DNA of 64,000 nt, taken from assembly GCA_963682055.1 (NCBI GenBank), contig OY821740.1, forward strand, positions 31,822,795 through 31,886,794. Reading direction: 5' to 3'. The stretch comes from Primula veris. Taxonomy: Eukaryota; Streptophyta; Magnoliopsida; Ericales; Primulaceae. The notes under the pieces are model-generated. The model searched no databases, had not been told where the DNA came from, and saw only the letters and a list, made by a program, of their open reading frames with translations. Positions 20,640 through 30,700 of the stretch are shown here, piece by piece (within the stretch, counting starts at the first letter, position 1; every line of letters begins with the position of its first letter). Made by a program: the position numbers and the translations under genes.

Positions 20640-21145
20640 AAAGAAGCATAAAAAGAAAACAAAAGGGAAGGAAGAAGCGAAGAGGAGGAACATAAAGAAG
20701 AGATGATAAGAAAGAAGAGTCAAAAAGAAAAAAAAATGACAAAAACCCTAGATGTAACACAAAACCCTTAGGATCACAGGGTTGATTGTTACATCATAGT
20801 GGTGCAAAAAAGAAGAAAAAGAAAAGGAGTGATGGGAGAAAAGGTGAAGAAAAAGAAAGAGGAGGCGCAGAAGAAAAAGAAAAACAGATAAGAAGAAGAT
20901 AAAGAAATGAAGGAAACAGACAAATAAAAAGGAAGTCAAAGAAACAAAACAAAAAGATAGAAAAAGAAAAAAAAATGAAAAAAGAATTAGAGAGAACAGA
21001 GTATAAAAGAAAAAACAAAAGAGGAAGAGGAAGAAATGAGGGAAACTGAGAAATAAAAAGAGGAAAAAGAAAGAGATGGGAAAAGATGGGGAAAAGATGG
21101 GGAAAAGAAGAGAGAAATAAAAAATAAAAAAGAAGGGGAAAGGTT
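20640..21145. other. Purine-rich (A/G) tract of about 500 bp
   Basis: The + strand is almost entirely A and G with short interruptions (a C/T-richer piece at about 20,744-20,805). Read as the antisense transcript it is a pyrimidine tract downstream of the gene at 21,144-21,437. Long open frames here are low-complexity artefacts. Confidence 0.8.
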
Positions 21146-21437
21146 AGGGGGAAGTCGATCGGTATCGATGAGAGGGCCCGGCAGAGACATCCCTGTCCCT
21201 CAGTGTCGGGTTCCCCCTTAGCATCTCATTCTCTTCGACTAGAGCCCGACGAGCACATCGGCAATAAGCCAGTTCGGATCTTAGCCAAGTTAATTCCCGA
21301 ACCATCTCGGTATGATGATAACGCATCACCTTCAGTTCCTCCTCGGCATCCCTCAACAGCCTTTGTACATGGCTATAGGAGGCTTCAAAAACCTCCACTT
21401 GCAAAGCTAATGTTGATTGGGAGAAAGGACCAGACAT
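21144..21437 (-). CDS. Antisense short coiled-coil protein, copy B, gene 3
   Basis: The first true ATG gives 97 aa starting MSGPFSQSTLALQVEVFEAS, the same MSGP start as gene 4. A charged helix (LLRDAEEELKVMRYHHTEMV) is followed by an Arg/Ser-rich tail (GPSHRYRSTSP). The frame extends upstream only through the leader. A TATA box (TCTATAAATAGC, about 21,523-21,535) lies about 90 bp upstream. Function unknown. Confidence 0.65.
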   Translation of the reverse strand: MSGPFSQSTLALQVEVFEASYSHVQRLLRDAEEELKVMRYHHTEMVRELTWLRSELAYCRCARRALVEENEMLRGNPTLRDRDVSAGPSHRYRSTSP

Positions 21438-21522
21438 CTTATGAAAATTATAAGATGAGGATCTGTATATGGGGGAAAATAATATGATAAGGATTGTGGA
21501 TGTAACCATGCTGTAAGCAGCT

Positions 21523-21535
21523 ATTTATAGATCAA
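21523..21535 (-). promoter_or_regulatory. TATA box of antisense gene 3
   Basis: Minus strand ATCTATAAATAGC, a strong TATA match about 90 bp before the ATG at 21,437. Confidence 0.5.
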
Positions 21536-21539
21536 TTAG

Positions 21540-22036
21540 ATGAGGGCTGGTATTGAGAGTCGCAACCGTTCGCCAATGGGTACTAAGAAGCGACGGCAAT
21601 TAAAAGATGTGTCTGTTCAAGAAAAAAAACATTTGGATTCCCAAAAGGTTCTAAAAAAGCGTGAGTAACTAAAAGCCACTCTTGTTCACAAAACGCTTGG
21701 ATTCTTACCAATATTTAAAGGGGGTAAGTAATAATGGCATCGAAACACGCGTCATTTTTGGGGAAAGGCAGCAGTTCAAATTAATATCTAAGATCTTTTG
21801 CACAAGCCTCAAGAAATCCTATTGGTCCCCAGATATAAAGAATAAGAAGGTCCAATGGATAAGGTCAAACGCAAGGCCCAAGAAATAGCATTAATGAGGC
21901 CACAAGCGTGCGCAGTCAAAAGAAATTGCATTGGGAAAGTAATTCAGATATAAACAAGAGAAAGAAGTCTTTATTGATTGATTGATGCTTCGTTACAGAA
22001 GAAGCAGTAAAAGGAAATACAATAAAAACAATAAAA
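21540..22036. other. Spacer between antisense genes 1 and 3
   Basis: No coding sequence recognised. From 21,952 the sequence is shared with the start of the window (copy A). Confidence 0.5.
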
Positions 22037-22291
22037 TCATTTCGTAGAAGGGCCCGCTTCGTCATTCGGCTTCCCCTTCGACCGAGCATACACTTCCTTA
22101 AGGGCCAGTTTGTAAGCCCTCTTGGAAGCAAGTTGCCTGTCTCTGGAGGCCTCGAGTTCTTTGATCCGAGCACGAGCGCGAATACTGTCGAGCAAAGACC
22201 TCTGGTGCTCCTTCTCCATAGCGTCCAATCGCTCATCTAGTTCGGCGGCCCGACGAGCTTCCACCGACAGCCGGGCAACCCTCTTCTCGAG
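22037..22291 (-). pseudogene. Antisense coiled-coil gene 1, copy B, N-terminus deleted
   Basis: The C-terminal helix and tail (LALKEVYARSK, ending PSTK) match copy A 86-340. The next 123 bp of copy A, holding the predicted N-terminus and leader, are missing. The helix therefore runs straight into promoter sequence (GGGGACTGTCC plus the TATA block at about 22,303-22,314). The deletion is a multiple of three, so a longer frame (to 22,456) stays open, but that extension is upstream promoter and has no ATG. Probably non-functional. Confidence 0.65.
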
Positions 22292-22556
22292 GGACAGTCC
22301 CCTTTTATAGGAAGAAACAAGGAGTAGATCAAAGGTCATCTCGAAGAAATACAACCTCTTGAACTTCCCAAGAGCATTTACGGCAAAGTAACCACAGTTC
22401 CAAATCCAATTAAAGTCATCTAAAAAGATATCAAGAAGATGAACAGACAAGAACAAGGATAGGAAAATATTTTATTAATTTCAAAAACATTCGATTACAA
22501 CTGAGGAGAAGACTCCCTATTCAAAAGAAATTACAACAGAAATCACAAAAGACTAA

Positions 22557-22877
22557 TTATTTCGAGGAAAAGCCTTCTTCATCATCATCCGAACTCGGTT
22601 TAGACCGAGCATGCAACTCCTTGAAGGCAAGCTTATAGGCCCTTTTTGCTGCCTTCTGCTTAGCCAGATTAGCCTCGAGCCTCTTTATATGCTCGTAAGC
22701 CCGATCCCGATCGGCCATCGTCACATGATGATCAGAATCCATGTCAGACAACCTTTTCTTGTAATTTGAAACCTTGACCACGAGTTTCTTATTTGCGGTA
22801 CGAGATTTCTTGATCTCCATTTCTAAATAAGAAATATAATTAAAGGAGCTCTCACCAGTAGAACCAGAAGAAGTCAT
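22557..22877 (-). CDS. Antisense short coiled-coil protein, copy B, gene 2
   Basis: 106 aa, ATG start (MTSSGSTGE), nearly identical to copy A 729-1049, with a few substitutions (A2T, I10S, W to R in DRDRAYEH, tail EEGFSSK). A TATA box (CTATAAAAGGGG, about 22,929-22,940, minus) lies about 60 bp upstream. Conservation of the frame in two copies with differing codons argues that it was translated until recently. Confidence 0.72.
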   Translation of the reverse strand: MTSSGSTGESSFNYISYLEMEIKKSRTANKKLVVKVSNYKKRLSDMDSDHHVTMADRDRAYEHIKRLEANLAKQKAAKRAYKLAFKELHARSKPSSDDDEEGFSSK

Positions 22878-22928
22878 TACGTCACGAGCGAATTAGTAGT
22901 AAAATGCCTAATTATGGAGGGGGCACAC

Positions 22929-22940
22929 CCCTTTTATAGG
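22929..22940 (-). promoter_or_regulatory. TATA box of antisense gene 2 (copy B)
   Basis: Minus strand CTATAAAAGGGG; same block as in copy A at 1100-1112. Confidence 0.5.
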
Positions 22941-23102
22941 AGTTTTCCTCGAAGAAAGATATTAGGATAGGAAACATTAAATGGGCCCCCCATGGAACCG
23001 TCATGAGTCTGTTGCGTTTCTCGATGAAGTATTAGGAACGACAAGACCGAAGTAATATCCTCGACGGACCGAACATGACTCCCTCGACATGGAAACCACG
23101 CC

Positions 23103-23118
23103 GAGGAAGTCAGGGAGC
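23103..23118 (+). other. Polypurine tract
   Basis: GAGGAAGTCAGGGAG immediately before the 3' LTR, the expected plus-strand primer site; identical in copy A. Confidence 0.65.
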
Positions 23119-23121
23119 ACT

Positions 23122-23693
23122 TGATAGAACATAAAAATTGGACCCGAATATTCTATTCGGGTAATAATCAGCCCACTTTATAAATGGGTATCCAACGCTT
23201 AAATGGGTCATCTTATGCCTTTTATAGGAAAATGAGGTACTATTATTAAAAGCCCAAGCCCACTCAACTGGGGACCCATGTCTGAAAAACCCCCTGGGAT
23301 GAAGACATTTGTCAACATCCAAGAAGGCATAGTTGCCTATAAATAGCCAACTACCCCTCCTAGAAATAGACCAGAAAATCTATCCAAAAAATATAGAGAG
23401 AAGTTGAGAAAAAAGAGAAATTAGTCAAAGCATATCACGTCAAGAAATAAACCGAACAGAGATAAAGCCGAGCACCGAGTAAAAGGGGAGAAAGACCAAG
23501 AAGAAAGATCAAATAGTCAAATCGAGCACAATTGTAAAATAGAGATACTAATCCGAGCAAGTGTAATATTCCGAATAAGGATAATAATCCGAGCAATAAT
23601 AAAGATCAGGAAGTGTCCATTATTTACAGTTGATTTACTATTATATTATTGTTGAAAAGTCTAACGCGACCGACCAAAGTTATTGCTTTATCA
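23122..23693 (+). repeat. 3' LTR of copy B (572 bp)
   Basis: Same length and ends as the 5' LTR, about six substitutions by eye, with the TATA box at about 23,336-23,348. Confidence 0.96.
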
Positions 23694-23698
23694 ATAAC
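23694..23698. repeat. Target-site duplication ATAAC (right)
   Basis: Exact match to 6,162-6,166. Confidence 0.95.
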
Positions 23699-24212
23699 AG
23701 TCACTTTCTAGAACTTGATAAATAATCCTACTTCAATTGAATTATCTATTGAAAAAAAAAATGAATTCGAGAAATACTCAAAAGGGAAGTCGAGGTAAAT
23801 AACATGATATATATCGACCCTTAATTCTTTTTTTATTTAGATAACATGATTTAGGCTTCGTTTGGCTGCATCTTTTCAGCTTAGTTTTATGCTTTTTGAG
23901 TTCGATTCCAGCAAGTAGTTTACTTCGGAAACACTCGTGGTTTAATCCCGGAAACATTAAAGTTTTGGTAGTCTCTAACCAATAAATTACGTTCCAGGGT
24001 GTGGCATGAACAAGTCGTTATGTAGGTTTTTTTATGTACCGATAATAACTATGCTGCTCAACCTTTTTTTTCCCAAGTCGAGACCATTATTTGAGACGCA
24101 ATAATAACTAGGTTCATAAAATTATGGCCAAATACAGACCGACACCAACATTGTTTGCATTATAAATTTTGATAAACACCGCATAAATAAAGTTAAAACA
24201 AAAGCTATTGTA

Positions 24213-24425
24213 CTTGCAGTTTTGTACAAATCATACTCTGGTTTAATTATTAAATTTTAACCGGTTAATAATGTGTATCAAAATTATCGGAATGTAAATT
24301 TTTAAAATTTGATCATATAGTTTAAATGTTAAACTTTATGATTATATTTAAAAAGAAAAAACATTTCGACAATTTTGATATAAGATATAAAACAATCAAA
24401 ATTATATATTATTTCGTAACGTACA
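24213..24425. mobile_element. Decayed Stowaway-like MITE
   Basis: The internal sequence (AACCGGTTAATAATGTGTATCA ... TTTCGACAATTTTGATA) parallels the intact element at 25,536-25,763 in the same orientation. The ends are no longer recognisable. Confidence 0.5.
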
Positions 24426-24551
24426 ATTAAATAAAAAAAATGAGTAAATTAATAAAACACTAAAATCCAATCATAAAATATTCCTCCCTTCCTGAACCAA
24501 ACACTTACACATTAGGACTTATCTGTATATTTTACTTGTATACAACTAACT

Positions 24552-24765
24552 ATGCATACATACATACATAAATACATACATACATACATACATATATTTA
24601 ATAACAAAACAGAGTTGTCCGGCTCTGACTCTCTCTCTTATATCCCCACACTATATACACACACACATATATATATATTTATATTTATACATTTATATCT
24701 ATATCTATATCTACAGGACAAACCTCTGTAGACTCTCTCTCTCTCTATATATATATATCTGTAAT
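24552..24765. repeat. Microsatellites upstream of LON2
   Basis: (ACAT)n near 24,552-24,595, (TA)n near 24,665-24,680 and (CT)n/(AT)n near 24,733-24,758. Confidence 0.85.
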
Positions 24766-24783
24766 CGGAGCTTCGATTATTCG

Positions 24784-27700
24784 ATGGCGGAATCGGTGGA
24801 GCTCCCGAGTCGACTCGCTATTCTCCCCTTCAGGAACAAGGTGCTTCTCCCTGGCGCGATTATTCGTATTCGCTGTACCTCTCCCAGCAGGTATATATAC
24901 ATACATATATATATATATATATTTATATTTGTTTGCTTAATAGTGGATGTTCAGTAACAAATTTGCACATGTCTATATTTTTGAGTGGATTTTTTTTATG
25001 TACGGTTTCTTTTATTTTTCTTGTCCTCTGATATGGCTGTTTGTTAGGGTACTTTGATTTATTGTTTGTGAAAAGATAGAGAATTTGGGGGAAATAAAAG
25101 TAAAATAAGAAATGAGCTGGCTTAAGAGTTCGATCATGGAATAACGTGGTTCTCCTTAGTGCGATCAATCGTATTTATATACATGCATATATGTTTGCAT
25201 ACTTTTCATTCTATGGTTAGTTGACTTGATTGATTCTAGGTTTGATTACTCGGAAAAAGGTAGAAATATTTGGGGGAAATAAAAGTAAAATAAGAAATGA
25301 GCTGGCTTAAGAGTTCAATCATGGAATAACGTGATTCTCCCTAGTGCGATCAATCGTATTTATATACATGCATATATGTTTGCATACTTTTCATTCTATG
25401 GTTAGTTGACTTGATTGATTCTAGGTTTGATTACTCGGGAAAAGGTAGAAATATTTGGGGCTAACGTACTGATGGCCTCGTTTGATTGCATTTGTAAGTA
25501 TAATAGTATACGTATTAGATTGAGGTAGAAAGCTACTCCCTCCGTTCCCAATTAATTGTCCTCTTACGTGCAATTTTGACCGGCTTATAATATGTATCAA
25601 AATTGTCGAAATGAAAAATTTCAAAACTAAATCATATAATTTAATGTTTGAACTATATTATTAACTTTTGAAAATTTTCATTCCGACAATTTTGATACAA
25701 TTTATTAGCCGGTCAAAATTGCACGTAGTTTCGTAGTGGACTATTAATTGGGAACGGAGGGAGTATATACTTATGTGATGTCAATGGGGTTGTTTGGTGG
25801 AAAATGTTTAGTATTCTTTTTGCATTGGTTGGGCCATGGCGGTGAAAAGTATTTGAAAGCAGTGTAAAATTGGTGAAAAGTATATTTTTAGGTAACAGTA
25901 TCAAAATCTTTGACTTTTGAAAAGTATACTTATTTTGTCTTGAAAATTATATACAAGAGTGTACTTTCACTTTGCAGCCAAACAACATCTAAGTGGATGT
26001 TCAATACTAAATGCAATCGTATATATGCTTGTAATTTTGTACACTCCACATTGCTTTTCCTGTTCTCTGATATGATTGTTTGTGATTATAATTTATTGAT
26101 CTGGAAAAAGAGAATTAGGGGAAGTAACGAAAACAAGAAATGGGGGGCTAGATGTAAGCAGACGTTATATGAGGTAAATCATGGATTAGCCAAACCATAA
26201 GTGAAAGTTTTTGAACTGCAAAATTTATAAAAGCTATTGTGGCCAGATTGCTTAGATTGTTTTCAGGAGAAGTGGTTGTATATGTTATGGAAAAGTAGTT
26301 ATTCCAGATGCTCGCTAAATCTGAACAAAAAAACATAGGTTATTTGTATTCCTCAGAAACCTCCAAGAATTGAATTCAATAGGCCCGTTTAACTCGGAGT
26401 AGTGGGGATTTTGAGCTGAACACACCTGGGTATTTATCAGTAGGATTATATATGATTATCTTTGTGCTAAGTTTGTGAGAAAAAAGAGGGGGGGTAGCTA
26501 ATTGATTGTTTAGTTGCAGTTTTCAAGCTCAGATTTTATCCTTCTCTTCTTATATGATATAAATGGATATGATTGACCAGCTTGGAAACCATAATTTTCC
26601 GGTTGTGTAGCCTGATAACATGGAGCTTCAAGACGAGTGAACCTTGTTTTTTTACTCAGGTTCGAATAAGGTTAGCTGACTTGCTGAAAAAAACTGCAAG
26701 CAAACAAGCTCTAAGCTATTGATGGGACAAGGAAAGAAAATAAGAATTTTGGAGAGGAAGCGGAAAGTTACTTGTTTGCTGAAAAGCAAGAGTTTTTTCT
26801 CAAAATAATAATGCGAATAGGTTTAGGCTTTTCCGCATGGGGCTTTGGATGTTATATTCTTGGTAGAGATGCAGAGAAGGCCATAATTCTCTCCGTTCCC
26901 TAGAATTCTTCCTATAAAGTTGCACCCGGTTCACATATGTAGAACCGCCAGAAAGAAAAAGAAGTTATTAGTGTCTTTTTTTTAATTAAGGGAGTAGTAC
27001 TAAATATGGATACATTCCTCATTTTAATTTTAATGTTGTACTAAATATTCTTTTTGGTTAGTCTTTGCCAGTCTATGTAGTATAATCAAATGACAGCTTC
27101 ACCTTCTATTAAGATCTTTATCAAAACAATTCATAGATGTACTTATAAATAATAAATTTACTATTACTGTTTTAAGACTGCTGCTTATTTTTTTTATAGA
27201 GAACTCTACTTATTCTGTATGCAGCGTGAAATTGGTGGAGCAAGAATTATGGCAGAGGGAAGAAAAGGGTTTAATTGGGATCCTGCCTGTCAAGGATGCT
27301 GCTGAAAATTCAACAGTGGGTCATATGTTATCTCCAGGTATGTTGGATCGATTCTTGCAAGCCTGTCATTGTGTTTGATTCTTTCCTCACATTTACACGT
27401 TGCTTATGAAATTGGAAAAGGCGTAGGAGCAGATTCTGGGGAAGGAAGCTCGAGAGGTAATATTGGTACACCCGACTCTCACAAGCTTGATGGAAAAAAT
27501 CAGCAGGAAATAATCCATTGGCACACCAGGTATATAACTTTTAGTGTCTAGTATTACACCAAATAGTTTCTTTCATTTTAGAAACGGTCTCACTTTTGTA
27601 CACCAACCTGTCGGTCTGTAACATTTAGGTAAACCGTCTTTTAACAATTGAGAACCCAATCTGCATATAATCGAACAATTAGGAGTTGGGACGCCAACTA

Positions 27701-30700
27701 TTAATTTTTTCAACAAAAGCATCAGATATGCACTAATTGTTCAGTCATACAGGTTTACTAAGCACCAATCTGCACAAAATAGAACACTTACTACACCAAC
27801 ACTAAAAGTCTGAGCATTCAAATACTGGTGAGTGTTGATAGCTTGGTGTACAAATTATTCGATTTTCTGTAGATTGGTGTCTAATGCTGATAGGTTGGTG
27901 TATAAAATGTTCGGTTCGTGTAGATTGTTGTCTAAATTGTGAAATTTTGTATTGTGGTGTACTAATTCTAAAAGCAAATACATCACTGTCCAAATTGATA
28001 TTTCCCCTTCATTTATTGATATGTTTGTAGTTAGTAGTTACTGATGTGGTTTCTTCTATGAGTCTGTTATAGAGCAGAGCCACTGCTATGTCAGATAATG
28101 TGTGTTTGTGTGTTTTATCTATTTCAATGTTTTATCGATAGTTGATTTGACCTACTGCGCATATATCTACATGGTGGGTTACTCTAATTTTTCACTTTCA
28201 GGGGAGTTGCTGCTCGAGCTCTACATTTGTCTAGAGGAGTGGAGAAACCTAGTGGGAGGGTAACTTATACGGTTGTTTTAGAAGGTCTCTGCCGATTTAG
28301 TGTCCAGGAGCTTAGCACAAGAGGAACATATTATACTGCCAGAGTTTCTCCTGCTGATATGACGAAATCCGGTCAGTCACCGGTCACGCTGTTTCTTTTG
28401 CGACATTTTTGTATGGAATTGAATGAAAACTCAAGTCTGTATTGTATATAATGCTCAAGGGTTTTATCAGTGTGGGTCGGTTAGAGAAACAAAAAATTGT
28501 AGAGCTGGAATTATTAAATAGATCACTTTTGTACACTGACCTGTCGTCTGTGTGTACATCATACTATTAAACTTAATTTACAGACCAATCTACACAAAAT
28601 CAATCATATATTATACCGATTTAAATTTCAACTCAAAAGTGGTCGTTATGTACTAGTTGTTCGAACACGCTAGTTTGGTAAGCACCAAGATACACAAAAG
28701 AGAACAATTAGTACAACAGTATTGAAATTGGTTGGTTGTCGTACTAATTGCTAGATCTACTTTATTCTGGTGTGTAAATTGAAAATTTGATAGGTTTGTG
28801 TGCTAAGTCTGATTACTGAAAGGTGGGCGTGCTCTTGCGAAACCTAAGAATGTGATGTCTTAGTTCTCAAAAAACTGATAGACTAGTTGACAAAAGTGAT
28901 GTTTGGCCTATTAAAAAAAATAGAAAGCTAACTGGTCAGTCAAATAAGTCTAGCCTGTGTAGTTGATCTTGTAGATTAGTACTTATTTTTTATAGTAAAG
29001 TCTTGGCGTTAGGCTTATTTGTTATTGTTGAAATTTTAGCTATTGCTAAAGACATGATGCTGTAGATAAGTAGCTTCAGATTGTGATCTTCCAAGATGCT
29101 GAATTTATATATTGTTTTATCTTTATTAGAGATGGAGCAAGTTGAGCACGACCCAGATTTTATGTCATTGTCACGCCAGTTCAAAGTTACTGCCATGGAG
29201 CTCATCTCCCTTCTTGAGCAGGTCAGTTTGTGGAGAAACATACTTCGTATCATTTTCTTTCCCACTATCTCGGTCTGTTTTTCTTGTGTCTGCCTGTTTC
29301 AATTTCTCATGTGCTCTTTGAATCAAGTACAAATTGTTTCAAGATTATAATGGTTTCAATTTATTGTTGCTTCAATTCAGAGTACAAATGGTTTCAATTT
29401 ATCGTTGTCAATTTCTTGTTGTAGAAACAAAAAACTGGTGGGAGGACAAAGGTTCTTTTGGAGACGGTTCCTGTCCATAAACTGGCTGATATATTTGTAG
29501 CTAGTTTTGAAATGAACTTTGAGGAACAGCTCTCTATGTTAGATTCTGTTGATGTTAAAGTCAGACTCTCAAAAGCCACTGAATTAGTTGAGCGACATTT
29601 ACAGGTTATTTTAATAATTTTATGAATTGAAACTCTGGATAATAGTTATTGAGAAGTTGTACTTAAAACCAATTTAGCATTTTCCTACTTTGTATATCAT
29701 TTTTTTTTACCGTATCTGAACTTTATGCTGACTATTGTTTGCTCTTTAAAACAGTCGATTCGTGTAGCAGAGAAGATTACTCAGAAAGTTGAGGGGCAAT
29801 TGACAAAGACCCAAAAGGAATACATTCTTCGGCAGCAGGTTTGAATCTTTCAAACTTGTCGCTATTATTAAAAAGAAAAATAGATTAAGAAATTTTTTAG
29901 GAGGTGCAGACTTCTTACATCTCCAGTGGCGTACACATTTACAAGGATACTCTTAACCAATTCTCTTGAAATGTAGAGGCCTTGAATCAAGGTTCCACAA
30001 TCGGACAAAATATTGTCTAATTCCGAACAAGTAATTGAAAACTCAGAATAGTATTTGCTTGTAATTTTTATTAGAAATTTAGAATCAGAGTTTCCCATTT
30101 CTCTCGCTACCTGGGGATTTATTACATATTCCATCAACCAGAACGGAATACTTGGTGATTTCTAATGCATTGGTGTTAATTTGTCTACATAAACCATAGT
30201 AATATCAAATATTAATATCTGAATTTCTAAAACAAGGGTGATTATTGACAAAGAGTAAACTGTGGATATAATCTATCTGTAGTACTTGGAGTTAACAAAA
30301 ACTAGGCATCACATCTCCTATCGCTTTTTTTCTAGAATGCTGCCAGATTATTTTGAAGGACTCTCCTATTTCAGAATCATTATGGTCTATTTGAATTAAG
30401 TTCATCTCTTCTAGTCACCTTAGTGAATTATTTATGGTTCTTTCATAGGATTGCCTGTTTGGAATTCTTGTTAATGTATGACACTTTCTTTTTTGTTTCA
30501 GATGAGGGCTATAAAAGAGGAGTTGGGTGACAATGATGATGATGAGGATGACGTGGCTACCCTGGAAAGGAAAATGCAGAGTGCAGGAATGCCGGCAGAT
30601 ATATGGAAGCACGCACAAAGAGAACTAAGGTATTGTAAATTTGGAGATATTTATGAGATAAGAAAATTTCTGTAATGAAAATGGTTCCTTGTTGACAAGT

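Larger units (their letters stand above)
6167..23693 (+). mobile_element. Full-length Tat-like Ty3/gypsy LTR retrotransposon, copy B (17.5 kb)
   Basis: Boundaries are fixed by two 572-bp LTRs (TG...CA), a primer-binding site after the first, a purine-rich tract before the second, and the ATAAC duplication. The sense strand carries gag-pol (6,818-12,732) with protease, reverse transcriptase, two RNase H-type regions and integrase in gypsy order. The second RNase H, the CHHC gag knuckle and the long 3' region with extra genes are features of the Tat (Ogre/Retand/Grande-type) lineage. The 10 kb after pol contains tandem arrays and antisense genes. LTR divergence is about 6 of 572 sites by eye, so the insertion is recent. 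A stop in gag and a frameshift in the integrase make it non-autonomous as it stands. Confidence 0.96.
23699..24783. other. Upstream and promoter region of LON2
   Basis: AT-rich with no gene. It contains a diverged Stowaway-like relic (24,213-24,425), an ACAT microsatellite (about 24,552-24,595), TA and CT repeats (24,650-24,765), and a pyrimidine patch just before the start codon. The LON2 core promoter must lie here. CTATATACAC near 24,650 is a possible TATA, but the simple repeats make the choice uncertain. Confidence 0.6.

Noticed and set aside
20748..21190. Ser/Phe/Leu-rich minus-strand frames
   Set aside because: Low-complexity products of the purine tract (all-pyrimidine codons), not genes.
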